From: CAVPWP01 sp050789285
Lineage (GTDB): Bacteria > Pseudomonadota > Alphaproteobacteria > Rhodobacterales > Rhodobacteraceae
Direction: 5' to 3'
Assembly (NCBI RefSeq): GCF_050789285.1
Contig: NZ_JBOUVX010000004.1
Location: forward strand, 124,001-188,000
DNA length: 64,000 bases
In this document: in pieces, positions 1 through 9,023 of the stretch
Layout of the letters: every line of letters starts with the position of its first letter
How positions within the stretch are numbered: the first letter of the stretch is position 1
Translations under genes and position numbers: made by a program
Notes under the pieces: generated by a model
Seen by the model: the letters and a program-made list of their open reading frames with translations, nothing else
Told to the model about the DNA's origin: nothing
Databases searched by the model: none

Positions 1-2744
1 CAGACGAAATCGGCGTTCGAGAAGCGCTCAAGCTCCTTCACGAGGCTCAGCGCCGGGAAGGGATAGAACTGCTCGACCCTGAGAAGGTAGACGTCGTCGA
101 TGCCGCGCGCGTCACGTTCCTCGAGCAGATCGTAATAGACCTTGCCCGAGCACAGCACGACGCGGCGGATCTTGTCGTCCGCAACCAGCTGCGTGTCCGA
201 ATGCCCTTTCTCGGCATCGTCCCAAAGAACGCGGTGGAAGGACGAGCCGTTGACGAAATCCTCGGCATCCGAGATCGCAAGGCGATGGCGCAGAAGCGAT
301 TTCGGCGTCATCAGCACAAGTGGCTTGCGATAGCTGCGGTGCAGCTGCCGGCGCAGGATATGGAAGTAGTTGGCCGGCGTCGTGCAGTTCGCGACGATCC
401 AGTTGTCCTCGGCCGACATCTGCAGGAACCGCTCGAGCCGTGCCGACGAATGCTCGGGCCCCTGCCCTTCGTAGCCGTGGGGCAGAAGCATCACGAGGCC
501 GGACATCCGCAACCACTTTCGTTCGCCAGACGAGATGAACTGGTCGAACATGATCTGCGCGCCATTGGCGAAATCGCCGAACTGGGCCTCCCACAAGGTC
601 AGTGCGTTCGGTTCGGCCAGCGAATAGCCGTATTCGAAGCCCAGCACGGCGTATTCCGAGAGCATCGAATCGATGACCTCGTACTGCGCCTGGCCGTCAC
701 GAATGTGGTTCATCGGATAATAGCGTTCCTCGGTGTTCTGATCGATCAGTCCCGAATGCCGCTGCGAGAAGGTGCCGCGCATGGAATCCTGCCCGGCAAG
801 ACGCACCTTGTAGCCTTCGGTCAGAAGCGACCCGAACGCCAGCGCCTCGGCCGTGGCCCAGTCGAAGCCCTTGCCGCTCGAGAACATCTCGGCCCGGGTT
901 TCCAGAAGCCGCTGCACGGTCTTGTGCAGCTCGAACCCGTCGGGAACCCGCGTCAGCGCCTGCCCGACCTCGGCCATGGTCTTCTTGGTGATGGCGGTCT
1001 TGCCGCGCTGATAGTCCTTGCCCTCGCGGTCGAGGTGCGACCAGCGCCCGTCCAGCCAGTCGGCCTTGTTGGGTTTGTAGTCCTTGCCCGCTTCGAACTC
1101 CTCGTTCAGGCGGGCCTGGAAGGCGGCCTTCATGTCCTCGATCTCGCCCTCGGGGATAAGGCCGTCCTGCACCAGGCGCTCGGTGTATAGCTGAAGCGTG
1201 GTCTTGTGGGTCTTGATCCGCTTGTACATCACCGGGTTGGTGAACATCGGCTCGTCGCCCTCGTTGTGACCGAAGCGCCGGTAGCAGAAGATGTCGATCA
1301 CCACGTCCTTGTGGAACATCTGGCGGAATTCCGTGGCGACCTTGGCCGCGTGGACGACCGCCTCGGGGTCGTCGCCATTCACGTGGAAGATCGGCGCCTC
1401 GACCATCAGGGCGATGTCGGTCGGATAGGGCGACGTCCGGCTGAAGTGCGGCGCGGTGGTGAAGCCGATCTGGTTGTTCACGACGATATGGATCGTGCCG
1501 CCGGTGCGATGACCCCGAATTCCCGACAGCTGGAAACACTCGGCCACGACGCCCTGACCCGCGAAGGCGGCGTCGCCATGCAGCAGGATCGGCAGGACCG
1601 CCTTGCGGTCGGGATCGTGCAGCTGGTCCTGCTTGGCGCGCGCCTTGCCCAGGACCACTGGGTTCACCGCCTCGAGGTGCGAGGGGTTCGCGGTGAGCGA
1701 CAGATGGACGGTGTTGCCATCGAAGGTGCGGTCGGACGAGGCGCCGAGGTGGTACTTCACGTCGCCCGAACCGTCGACGTCCTCGGGCTTGAAGCTGCCA
1801 CCCTGGAATTCGTTGAAGATCGCACGGTAGGGCTTGCCCATCACGTTCGCAAGCACCGACAGCCGCCCGCGGTGCGGCATGCCGATCACGATCTCCTTCA
1901 CGCCAAGGCTGCCGCCGCGCTTGATGATCTGTTCCATCGCGGGGATCAGCGCCTCGCCGCCGTCAAGGCCGAAGCGCTTGGTGCCCATGTACTTGACATG
2001 CAGGAACTTTTCGTAGCCCTCGGCCTCGACCAGCTTGTTCAGGATCGCGCGACGACCTTCGCGCGTGAAGGCGATCTCCTTGCCATAGCCTTCGATCCGC
2101 TCTTTCAGCCAGGCGGCCTGAACCGGATCGGAGATGTGCATGTACTGCAACGCGAAGGTGCCGCAGTAGGTCCGCTTCACGATGTCGATGATCTGCCGCA
2201 TCGAGGCAAGCTGAAGACCCAGCACGTTGTCGATGAAGATCGGCCGGTCCATGTCGGCCTCGGTGAAGCCATAGGACTTCGGATCAAGCTCGGGGTGCGG
2301 CGTCTCTTCGCGCATGCCAAGCGGATCGAGGTCGGCGACGAGGTGGCCGCGGATCCGGTAGGCCCGGATGATCATCAGCGCGCGGATAGAATCGAGCACC
2401 GCCTGCCTGACCTGCTCGTCCGAGATCGTCACGCCCTTCTCGGCGGCCTTCGCCTTGATCTTTTCGGCGGCCTTCGCCGGTTCGGCCCATTGCCCGTCAA
2501 GTGCGGCGGTAAGCTCGTCGCTAGGCATCAGCGGCCAGTCGGCGCGTGCCCACGAGGGCCCCGCCGCGTCGCGCTTGGCGTCGACCTCGGTATCGCCGAG
2601 TTGGCGGAAGAACTGCTGCCAGGCCTCATCCACCGCGTTGGGATCAGAGGCGAAACGGGCATAAAGCTGTTCGATGTATTCCGCGTTATGCCCCTGCAGG
2701 AAGGACGAGGCGTGGAACAGGTCGTTGGGGGATTGGTCGGTCAT
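1..2744 (-). CDS. sucA: 2-oxoglutarate dehydrogenase E1 component, 3'-truncated by the window edge
   Basis: Thiamine-diphosphate-dependent decarboxylase of the 2-oxoglutarate dehydrogenase complex; it converts 2-oxoglutarate and passes the succinyl group to the E2 lipoyl domain in the cytosol. About 914 codons are present, reading MTDQSPNDLFHASSFLQGHN at the N terminus. The last readable residues, LVKELERFSNADFVW, match the conserved C-terminal part of SucA, so roughly 70 residues lie beyond base 1. The ATG at 2744 is the first in-frame start after the upstream gap and gives the usual SucA N terminus. sucB and lpd would be expected next, outside the window. Unlike the common mdh-sucCD-sucAB order, a plus-strand gene separates it from sucD, so it should have its own promoter in 2745-2896. 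Family assignment is secure. Confidence 0.96.
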   Translation of the reverse strand, partial: MTDQSPNDLFHASSFLQGHNAEYIEQLYARFASDPNAVDEAWQQFFRQLGDTEVDAKRDAAGPSWARADWPLMPSDELTAALDGQWAEPAKAAEKIKAKAAEKGVTISDEQVRQAVLDSIRALMIIRAYRIRGHLVADLDPLGMREETPHPELDPKSYGFTEADMDRPIFIDNVLGLQLASMRQIIDIVKRTYCGTFALQYMHISDPVQAAWLKERIEGYGKEIAFTREGRRAILNKLVEAEGYEKFLHVKYMGTKRFGLDGGEALIPAMEQIIKRGGSLGVKEIVIGMPHRGRLSVLANVMGKPYRAIFNEFQGGSFKPEDVDGSGDVKYHLGASSDRTFDGNTVHLSLTANPSHLEAVNPVVLGKARAKQDQLHDPDRKAVLPILLHGDAAFAGQGVVAECFQLSGIRGHRTGGTIHIVVNNQIGFTTAPHFSRTSPYPTDIALMVEAPIFHVNGDDPEAVVHAAKVATEFRQMFHKDVVIDIFCYRRFGHNEGDEPMFTNPVMYKRIKTHKTTLQLYTERLVQDGLIPEGEIEDMKAAFQARLNEEFEAGKDYKPNKADWLDGRWSHLDREGKDYQRGKTAITKKTMAEVGQALTRVPDGFELHKTVQRLLETRAEMFSSGKGFDWATAEALAFGSLLTEGYKVRLAGQDSMRGTFSQRHSGLIDQNTEERYYPMNHIRDGQAQYEVIDSMLSEYAVLGFEYGYSLAEPNALTLWEAQFGDFANGAQIMFDQFISSGERKWLRMSGLVMLLPHGYEGQGPEHSSARLERFLQMSAEDNWIVANCTTPANYFHILRRQLHRSYRKPLVLMTPKSLLRHRLAISDAEDFVNGSSFHRVLWDDAEKGHSDTQLVADDKIRRVVLCSGKVYYDLLEERDARGIDDVYLLRVEQFYPFPALSLVKELERFSNADFV

Positions 2745-2923
2745 AGCGGAAGCCTCGAAGACTCGGGGTTGCCCGAGCGATGGTCGCGAAGTACCTCAGA
2801 GCAGCGTGAAAACGGGTTATCGTGGTGAAAACAGGCAGGACTAGTGTTCACTCTGCATGTGATTGACTCACTTGCGAATGATCCCGACACAAAGCGATGT
2901 CCGGGCGAGCAGCGGAACGACAA

Positions 2924-3832
2924 ATGGATGGCAAGCGCTACCTTATTCTCTTGGGGGCACCGAAGTGTGCCACGTCGAGTTTGGCCGTTTGGCTGAGCAA
3001 GCTTCCTGGATCTGCGCTGTCTCGAAAGAAGGAGACGCTCTTTTTCACTGGCTACGGGGCGATGAGATGGACGGGGCCGGGCGCGGGCTTCGCTGACGGG
3101 GCTCCGAAGTCGGACGACGAGTTCAGAGCCCTGTTCGACCACGCCCTCGATGCAGATCTGCGGATTGAGGCATCGACCGACAATCTTTCCTGCGAGAGCG
3201 CCTGCGAAGCGATTCAGAGATTCGCCGCGCGCAGGGATGTGAGCTCGCTCAAGGTGGTGGCGATCACCCGTGATCCCGTCGAACGGATCATCTCCGAGTA
3301 CGAACACACTCTCCGCCTGGGATGGCAAAGCGGCAATCTTCTGAATTCTCTGCGCCTTGAGGCGTCGCGGCGCGCAGATCACTGGAATCCGCTGTTCCAT
3401 CACATCCATCGCACCCGGTACGCCTCCCAGATTGCCCGCTTTCGCGCGGCATTCGGGTCCGATCTGCGCGTGATCGATTATCATGAACTGAGCTCGCCCA
3501 GGGTGCTGCGAGGACTTGCCGCCTTCGCGGGGAGTGACGCAAGAACTTTGCCCGACACCCTCGGCCATCTCAATGTCCGCAAGGTCTATTCGCGCCCGCT
3601 CGTTGAACAACAACTCTCGAAATCTCCGTTGCGAAAGCATGTCGGCTGGCTTGTTCCCAAGGCCATGCGATCGCGCGTCCGATCCATTCTTCGAGGCGCT
3701 CCTCAAGATCGCTACCAGCCCACTCGGGAAGAGCGCGCTTTCATTCTGAACGCGCTTCGGCCCGAGATCGAAGCCTGCATTGCGGACCCTGAAATCGAGA
3801 CGAAGCACTGGACGTCCCTCGAGGTCGTGTAG
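2924..3832 (+). CDS. sulfotransferase family protein
   Basis: Probable PAPS-dependent sulfotransferase of unknown acceptor; the protein looks cytosolic, with no signal peptide. Near the N terminus is a 5'-phosphosulfate-binding loop (LLGAPKCATSSLAVWL, like the family GxPKxGTTxL motif). Around residues 105-120 is AITRDPVERIISEYEH, resembling the 3'-phosphate-binding motif RxPxxRxxSxY. I chose the ATG at 2924 (MDGKRYLIL) because a weak GGA lies 8 bases upstream and it sits close before the P-loop; an in-frame ATG at 2897 would add nine residues with no visible ribosome site. The gene points the opposite way between sucD and sucA, which are normally adjacent, so it is probably an insertion. Substrate cannot be inferred. 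Confidence 0.75.
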   Translation: MDGKRYLILLGAPKCATSSLAVWLSKLPGSALSRKKETLFFTGYGAMRWTGPGAGFADGAPKSDDEFRALFDHALDADLRIEASTDNLSCESACEAIQRFAARRDVSSLKVVAITRDPVERIISEYEHTLRLGWQSGNLLNSLRLEASRRADHWNPLFHHIHRTRYASQIARFRAAFGSDLRVIDYHELSSPRVLRGLAAFAGSDARTLPDTLGHLNVRKVYSRPLVEQQLSKSPLRKHVGWLVPKAMRSRVRSILRGAPQDRYQPTREERAFILNALRPEIEACIADPEIETKHWTSLEVV

Positions 3833-3919
3833 GTCGGCGTTCGGTCGCACCGTTACATTCCCAAGGACGGTCATTGATTACCCGATCGGCTTTTTCGCGG
3901 AGATATCTTCAATCTTCAG

Positions 3920-4801
3920 CTACCCGATCGCCTTCAGCACAGCCTCGCCAAGGCCGGCGGGGCTATCGGCGACCACGATGCCGGCGGATTTCATCGCCTC
4001 GATCTTGGACTCGGCATCGCCCTTGCCACCCGCGACGATGGCGCCGGCGTGGCCCATGCGGCGGCCCGGAGGAGCGGTGCGGCCGGCGATGAAGCCGGCG
4101 GTCGGCTTCCAGCGGCCCCGCTTCTTCTCGTCAGCCAGGAACTGCGCGGCTTCCTCTTCGGCCGACCCGCCGATCTCGCCGATCATGATGATCGACTGCG
4201 TCTCGTTGTCCGCCAGGAACCATTCAAGGACGTCGATATGTTCCGTCCCCTTGATCGGATCGCCGCCGATGCCGACGCAGGTCGACTGACCAAGGCCCAC
4301 GTCGGTGGTCTGCTTCACCGCTTCGTAGGTCAGCGTGCCCGAGCGCGACACCACCCCCACGGACCCGCGGCGGTGGATATGGCCGGGCATGATGCCGATC
4401 TTGCAGGCGTCGGGCGTGATGACGCCGGGGCAGTTCGGCCCGATCAGGACGGACGGCGAGTCGATCAGCGCGCGCTTCACCTTCATCATGTCGAGGACCG
4501 GGATGCCTTCGGTGATGCAGACGATCAGCTCCATCCCCGCGTCGATCGCCTCGAGGATCGAATCCGCCGCGAAGGGCGGCGGGACGTAGATGACCGTGGC
4601 GTTCGCCTTGGTCGCGGCGCGCGCCTCGTGCACCGAATCGAATACGGGAAGGTCAAGGTGCGTCTGCCCTCCCTTGCCGGGCGTCACGCCGCCGACCATC
4701 TTCGTGCCGTAGGCGATGGCCTGTTCCGAATGGAAGGTTCCCTGGCTGCCGGTGAAGCCCTGACAGATGACGCGGGTGTTCTCGTCGACGAGGATTGCCA
4801 T
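3920..4801 (-). CDS. sucD: succinyl-CoA synthetase alpha subunit
   Basis: Alpha subunit of the ADP-forming succinate-CoA ligase (TCA cycle, substrate-level phosphorylation). The 293 residues are the normal length. The N-terminal CoA-binding Rossmann domain begins MAILVDENTRVICQGFTGSQ, and the phosphorylated histidine lies in the C-terminal MGHAGAIVAGG segment. It starts 4 bases after the sucC stop codon, so the two subunits are co-translated. The next gene downstream on this strand would be sucA, but a plus-strand gene intervenes. Confidence 0.98.
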   Translation of the reverse strand: MAILVDENTRVICQGFTGSQGTFHSEQAIAYGTKMVGGVTPGKGGQTHLDLPVFDSVHEARAATKANATVIYVPPPFAADSILEAIDAGMELIVCITEGIPVLDMMKVKRALIDSPSVLIGPNCPGVITPDACKIGIMPGHIHRRGSVGVVSRSGTLTYEAVKQTTDVGLGQSTCVGIGGDPIKGTEHIDVLEWFLADNETQSIIMIGEIGGSAEEEAAQFLADEKKRGRWKPTAGFIAGRTAPPGRRMGHAGAIVAGGKGDAESKIEAMKSAGIVVADSPAGLGEAVLKAIG

Positions 4802-4805
4802 GGTC

Positions 4806-5999
4806 TTACCCCTTCACCGCTTTGACGATCTTCTTGGCCGCGTCGCTCAGGTCGTCGGCGGCGATCACGTTCAGGCCGCTGTCGGCGATGATCTTCTTGC
4901 CAAGCTCGACGTTCGTCCCCTCAAGCCGCACGACAAGCGGCACTTGAAGGCCCACTTCCTTCACCGCGGCGATGATGCCCTCCGCGATGATGTCGCAGCG
5001 CATGATCCCGCCGAAGATGTTGACGAGGATGCCCTTCACGTTGGGGTCCGAGGTGATGATCTTGAAGGCCTCGGTCACCTTCTCCTTCGTGGCGCCGCCG
5101 CCCACGTCAAGGAAGTTGGCGGGCTCCGAGCCGAAAAGCTTGATGATGTCCATCGTCGCCATGGCCAGGCCCGCGCCGTTGACCATGCAGCCGATTTCGC
5201 CATCGAGCGCGATGTAGTTCAGATCGTACTTCGAGGCGGCGAGTTCCTTGGGGTCCTCTTCCGTTTCGTCACGAAGCGCGGCGATGTCGGAATGGCGGTA
5301 GACCGCGTTGCCGTCGAAGCCCATCTTGGCGTCGAGGCACTTGAGATCGCCCTTGTCGGTCACGATCAGCGGGTTGATCTCGAGCATCTCCATGTCCTTG
5401 TCCACGAAGAGCTTGTAGAGCGTGCCCATGAGGTTGACGCACTGCTTGACCTGCTGGCCCGTCAGGCCAAGGGCGAAGGCGATGCGGCGGCCATGGAAGG
5501 CCTGGTAGCCCGTGGCCGGGTCGACCGAGAAGCTCAGGATCTTCTCGGGCGTCCGGGCCGCCACCTCTTCGATGTCCATCCCGCCCTCGGTCGAACAGAC
5601 GAAGGAGATGCGGCTTGACTGCCGGTCGACGAGCAGCGCGAGGTACATCTCGGTCTGGATACCGGACCCGTCCTCGATGTAGATGCGGTTGACCTGTTTG
5701 CCGGCCGGGCCAGTCTGATGCGTGATCAGCGTGCGGCCCAGCATCTTCTTGGCCTCTTCGGCCGCCTCGCTGGCCGAGCGCGCCAGTCGCACGCCGCCCT
5801 TGTCGCCTGCGTCGGCCTCCTTGAAGTGGCCCTTGCCCCGTCCGCCGGCATGAATCTGCGCCTTGACCACCCAGAGCGGCCCGTCAAGTTCGCCCGCCGC
5901 GGTCTTGGCCTCTTCGGCCCGAAGCACGACGCGGCCGTCTGAGACTGGGGCGCCGTAGTCGCGAAGAAGTGCCTTCGCCTGGTATTCGTGGATGTTCAC
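4806..5999 (-). CDS. sucC: succinyl-CoA synthetase beta subunit
   Basis: Beta subunit of succinate-CoA ligase; it carries the nucleotide-binding ATP-grasp domain and, with SucD, makes succinate plus ATP from succinyl-CoA. It has 397 residues, the normal length, starting MNIHEYQAKALLRDYGAPV. Glycine-rich segments GGRGKGHFKEADAG (ATP-grasp) and VNIFGGIMRCDIIAEGI (ligase domain) are visible. It heads the sucCD unit. The 475-base leader upstream carries two TGTGATCACA palindromes 21 bp apart (6106-6136), a likely control site. Confidence 0.98.
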   Translation of the reverse strand: MNIHEYQAKALLRDYGAPVSDGRVVLRAEEAKTAAGELDGPLWVVKAQIHAGGRGKGHFKEADAGDKGGVRLARSASEAAEEAKKMLGRTLITHQTGPAGKQVNRIYIEDGSGIQTEMYLALLVDRQSSRISFVCSTEGGMDIEEVAARTPEKILSFSVDPATGYQAFHGRRIAFALGLTGQQVKQCVNLMGTLYKLFVDKDMEMLEINPLIVTDKGDLKCLDAKMGFDGNAVYRHSDIAALRDETEEDPKELAASKYDLNYIALDGEIGCMVNGAGLAMATMDIIKLFGSEPANFLDVGGGATKEKVTEAFKIITSDPNVKGILVNIFGGIMRCDIIAEGIIAAVKEVGLQVPLVVRLEGTNVELGKKIIADSGLNVIAADDLSDAAKKIVKAVKG

Positions 6000-6474
6000 T
6001 GGTCCGTCCCGGCTCGGTTGTTTTGCGGGAGGTATGCATGGGATCGACCCCGATTTGAACGGCTTTTCGTCATCGGCGGGCGTTTCGCGGCCATTTTCCC
6101 GATTATGTGATCACACGCGGAAAAACTGTGATCACAAGAGCGGTGCTGCAGGGCGGCATCCCGCCCAGGAAGGGTGATTCGCCGCGCCCCCGGCGTCTTG
6201 GCGCACACGATGGCCATCACCGGCCTGTTACGCGATGGCGGCCAGTTTCGACCCGCAGGGTCCACCGATCCGTCTCATGCCGGCGCCGCTGGCCACCCAT
6301 GCTGGCGGCGGGCGCCGGGTTGTCGACGTGGCGCCGGACCAACCGACGACGGCCGCACCGCGGTACCCTTTGCGGCCAGTCGGTGTCCGGCGGGTCCGGC
6401 TGGCAAGCGGGCGCATTCGGACGCGCCCGACCGGAGGCGCGAAGACCCATCGGGGCTCGCCGCGCGCGGGGCCG
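6000..6474. other. intergenic region upstream of sucC
   Basis: This 475-base stretch has no convincing gene on either strand; the plus-strand open frames are antisense continuations of the hydrolase region. It should contain the sucC promoter. The only clear signal is the palindrome pair at 6106-6136. The part from 6170 to 6470 is GC-rich and featureless to my eye. Confidence 0.6.
6106..6136. promoter_or_regulatory. paired TGTGATCACA palindromes, putative operator of sucCD
   Basis: Two perfect 10-bp palindromes TGTGATCACA occupy 6106-6115 and 6127-6136. The start-to-start distance is 21 bp, two helical turns, placing both on one DNA face. They lie 107-137 bp upstream of the sucC ATG. The same arrangement occurs before sdhC at 11472-11502. 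I infer binding of a dimeric regulator or a dimer pair; the protein is not identified. Confidence 0.6.
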
Positions 6475-7224
6475 TCAGCGGCGCGCGAGCCGGCGCATCA
6501 TCTCGCGGAAGGTCAGGTCGTGGTCGAAACTGCCCGTCCGCAGAAAGATCGCGGTTTGCGCGATGACCAGCGGATTGTTCATCATGAAGGTGTGGCTGAC
6601 CGGTAAGACGATGTGGTCGGCCATGCCCTCGACCTTGGTGCTTTCGACCGAGACGGTGCCGTCGTCGGGGCCGGGAATGACGGCCGAGAACAGCGGGTTG
6701 ATCGAGACGTCGCCTGCGATCACCCCAAGCTCGAAATCCACCGGCGGAAGGGCGGTCGCGATGCCGCCGGTGCCAAGCGCGGGTCCCGCGGGGCCGGTCA
6801 GGGTCTCGAAGATCGCAAGCTGGCCGAAGGTGTCGACCACCTCCGACCCTTGGTTCGGCGGCGCAAGCATCACGACGCGGCCCAGGTTTTCGGGCCGGTT
6901 TCCGGCCAGCCAGGCACGGGCGAGGATGCCGCCCATCGAATGCGTGACGAAGTTCACGCGCGCCTCGCCGCATTGGGCGACCGCGTCGGTGACATAGTCG
7001 AGAAGCCCCTCGATCGGCGTTTCTTGCGACGGATAGCCCATGTTGACGAGGCCAAAGCCCGCCGCACCCAGCATCTGTTCGAGAAGCACAAGCGAGGTTT
7101 CGGTGCGGCCAAGTCCGTGAAGCAGCACGACACATCCGCCCTCGACCGGATCGGCCGTCTGCGCGGCGGCGGGGATGGGGCCGGAAAGCGCGGCGGACGC
7201 AAGAAGGGCGATGGCGCGGATCAT
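6475..7224 (-). CDS. secreted alpha/beta hydrolase, lipase-like
   Basis: Predicted periplasmic or secreted serine hydrolase of about 249 residues. The ATG at 7224 gives a good Sec signal peptide (MIRAIALLASAALSGPIPAA, then AQ); the upstream ATG at 7254 would add ten residues ahead of the signal. After the signal come the oxyanion strand VVLLHGLGRTETS, the nucleophile elbow THSMGG (GxSxG-like) and a late histidine in LPVSHTFMMNNP. This layout is that of triacylglycerol-lipase-like or esterase proteins; the substrate is unknown. It lies downstream of mdh by 106 bases on the same strand, so read-through is possible. Confidence 0.8.
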   Translation of the reverse strand: MIRAIALLASAALSGPIPAAAQTADPVEGGCVVLLHGLGRTETSLVLLEQMLGAAGFGLVNMGYPSQETPIEGLLDYVTDAVAQCGEARVNFVTHSMGGILARAWLAGNRPENLGRVVMLAPPNQGSEVVDTFGQLAIFETLTGPAGPALGTGGIATALPPVDFELGVIAGDVSINPLFSAVIPGPDDGTVSVESTKVEGMADHIVLPVSHTFMMNNPLVIAQTAIFLRTGSFDHDLTFREMMRRLARR

Positions 7225-7330
7225 GGACCTGTGGCTAGCCGAATCCGCGACCATGTTCCACTGTCAAACCAGACAGTCGCACGCTGCGGCCGACCAGGGG
7301 GCACCCGGCCAGCCACGCGCACCACAGATG

Positions 7331-8293
7331 TCAGCCAAGGCTTTCGTCGATCGCCTTGCAGGCGGCGACAAGGCCCTTCACCGCGTTGACCGACTTGTCG
7401 AACATCGCCTGTTCGTCTGCACCAAGCGTGATGTCGATCACACGCTCGACCCCACCCGCGCCGATCACCGTCGGAACACCGACGTAAAGGCCGTTCAGGC
7501 CATAGGCGCCCTCGACCCAGGCCGCGCAGGGAAGAACGCGCTTCTGGTCCTTGAGGAACGCCTCGGCCATCTCGATGGCGCTGGTCGCGGGCGCGTAATA
7601 GGCCGATCCCGTGCCCAGAAGGCCCACGATCTCGGCCCCGCCGTCACGGGTGCGCTGGACGATCGCGTCCATCTTCTCCTGCGTGGTCCAGCCCATCTTG
7701 ACCAGATCAGGCAGCGGGATGCCGGCCACCGTCGAATAGCGGACCAGCGGCACCATCGTGTCGCCGTGGCCGCCCAGCACGAAGGCCGTGACGTCCTTCA
7801 TCGATACGTCGAACTCGAGGCTGAGGAAGTGGCGGAACCGCGCGCTGTCCAGAACGCCGGCCATCCCGCAGACCTTCTCGCGCGGGAGACCCGAAAACTC
7901 GCGCAGGGCCCAGACCATCGCGTCGAGCGGGTTGGTGATGCAGATGACGAAGGCGTCCGGGGCATGGGCCTTGATGCCCTCGCCGACGGCCTTCATGACC
8001 TTCAGGTTGATGCCCAGCAGGTCGTCGCGGCTCATCCCCGGCTTGCGGGGGACGCCCGCGGTGACGATGCAGACGTCCGCGCCGGCGATGTCGGCATAGT
8101 CGGTCGTGCCCTTCAGGCGGGCGTCGAACCCTTCGGAAGGGCCGGCCTCTGCGATGTCCAGCGCCTTGCCCTGGGGGACGCCGTCGGCGATGTCGAAGAG
8201 AACGACGTCGCCCAGTTCCTTCATCGCGACAAGATGCGCAAGCGTGCCGCCGATCTGTCCAGCGCCGATGAGGGCGATCTTGGGTCTGGCCAT
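7331..8293 (-). CDS. mdh: malate dehydrogenase (LDH-like type)
   Basis: NAD-dependent oxidation of malate to oxaloacetate in the TCA cycle. It has 320 residues, the normal length for the LDH-like malate dehydrogenases of alphaproteobacteria. Visible features are the nucleotide-binding GAGQIGGTLAHL at the N terminus, CIVTAGVPRKPGMSRDDLL (substrate loop) and the catalytic histidine in LGGHGDTMVP. The start is the ATG at 8293 (MARPKIALIG); upstream in-frame codons give an unconserved extension. It heads a minus-strand run toward sucCD, as usual for alphaproteobacterial TCA operons. Confidence 0.98.
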   Translation of the reverse strand: MARPKIALIGAGQIGGTLAHLVAMKELGDVVLFDIADGVPQGKALDIAEAGPSEGFDARLKGTTDYADIAGADVCIVTAGVPRKPGMSRDDLLGINLKVMKAVGEGIKAHAPDAFVICITNPLDAMVWALREFSGLPREKVCGMAGVLDSARFRHFLSLEFDVSMKDVTAFVLGGHGDTMVPLVRYSTVAGIPLPDLVKMGWTTQEKMDAIVQRTRDGGAEIVGLLGTGSAYYAPATSAIEMAEAFLKDQKRVLPCAAWVEGAYGLNGLYVGVPTVIGAGGVERVIDITLGADEQAMFDKSVNAVKGLVAACKAIDESLG

Positions 8294-8417
8294 GGAATAT
8301 GTCTCCGGTCCGGTTGGTCTTTCGCGCCAGTGCGTAGCGACCACCGCGAGGTGACGCAAGGGTGCGCCACCGCGCAACGGGCATCGGCAGCGCTAACAGT
8401 CGGGAAAGACATCGCGC

Positions 8418-8449
8418 CAGGGCGCCGGCCGGATCGCCCCGGCGCCCTG
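8418..8449 (-). terminator. 11-bp inverted repeat downstream of the 8473-8793 gene
   Basis: CAGGGCGCCGG at 8418-8428 pairs with CCGGCGCCCTG at 8439-8449 across a 10-base loop. It lies 24 bases past the stop codon of the small periplasmic protein gene. No T-run follows, so it may be a factor-dependent or RNA-stabilising hairpin rather than a classical terminator. Confidence 0.55.
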
Positions 8450-8472
8450 ACCCGCCAGAGGTCTGGCGCGGA

Positions 8473-8793
8473 TCAGGCGTCGCTGCCCTTGGGGGCCGGC
8501 GTCTCGGCCAGATCTTCATAGGCCTGCCCCGAGGCCACGAGGCACGTGGTGCCATTCGGCAGCGTGACCGTGATCGTCCATGTCCCGGTTTCGAGAGAGG
8601 CGAAGACTTCGACCACCTGGTTGTTGGCGCCAAGTCCGATCGACTGGCGGGATTCGCCGTAGCGGTCGGCAAGCGCGGCCAGCACATGCGCGCGGGGTCC
8701 GCAGTTCTGGCCCGGGGACTGCGCGAAGGCGTGATCCGTCGCCAGCACCAGGGCGCCGATGCCGAGAGAGAAAAGTGTGAGCCGCGCGTTCAT
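8473..8793 (-). CDS. small exported protein of unknown function
   Basis: This 106-residue protein has a clear signal peptide (MNARLTLFSLGIGALVLATD, cleavage after HAFA), so it is probably periplasmic. The mature part includes NCGPRAHVLAALADRYGESR and a C-terminal SGQAYEDL segment, with two cysteines that could form a disulfide. I recognise it only as a type of protein often found near mdh in Rhodobacteraceae; no enzymatic motif is visible. AGGGCAGGAC lies just upstream of the ATG. A hairpin follows the stop. Confidence 0.75.
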   Translation of the reverse strand: MNARLTLFSLGIGALVLATDHAFAQSPGQNCGPRAHVLAALADRYGESRQSIGLGANNQVVEVFASLETGTWTITVTLPNGTTCLVASGQAYEDLAETPAPKGSDA

Positions 8794-9023
8794 GTCCTGC
8801 CCTTTCGATTTCTGGCAGCGCCCGTCGACGGTGCGGGCAGGGCCTTGCGTCGATGGGTGAAACCCTCGCGCGGCGATGCCAACATACGGTTAATGCAGGG
8901 TGCGCCCCGGTTGGGTCCGGGTGTGGTCGCAACCCCGCCGATTGCTGCGGCGCAGAAAAAAGGCTTGCGAAAAGGTGCGCATCCGTGATGTCTGGCGCAA
9001 CAAAATTACCAGACGAGGGAATC

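Noticed and set aside
6000..6474. Plus-strand open frames across the sucC leader considered as a divergent gene.
   Set aside because: No ribosome site, no domain, and they run on antisense into the hydrolase gene.
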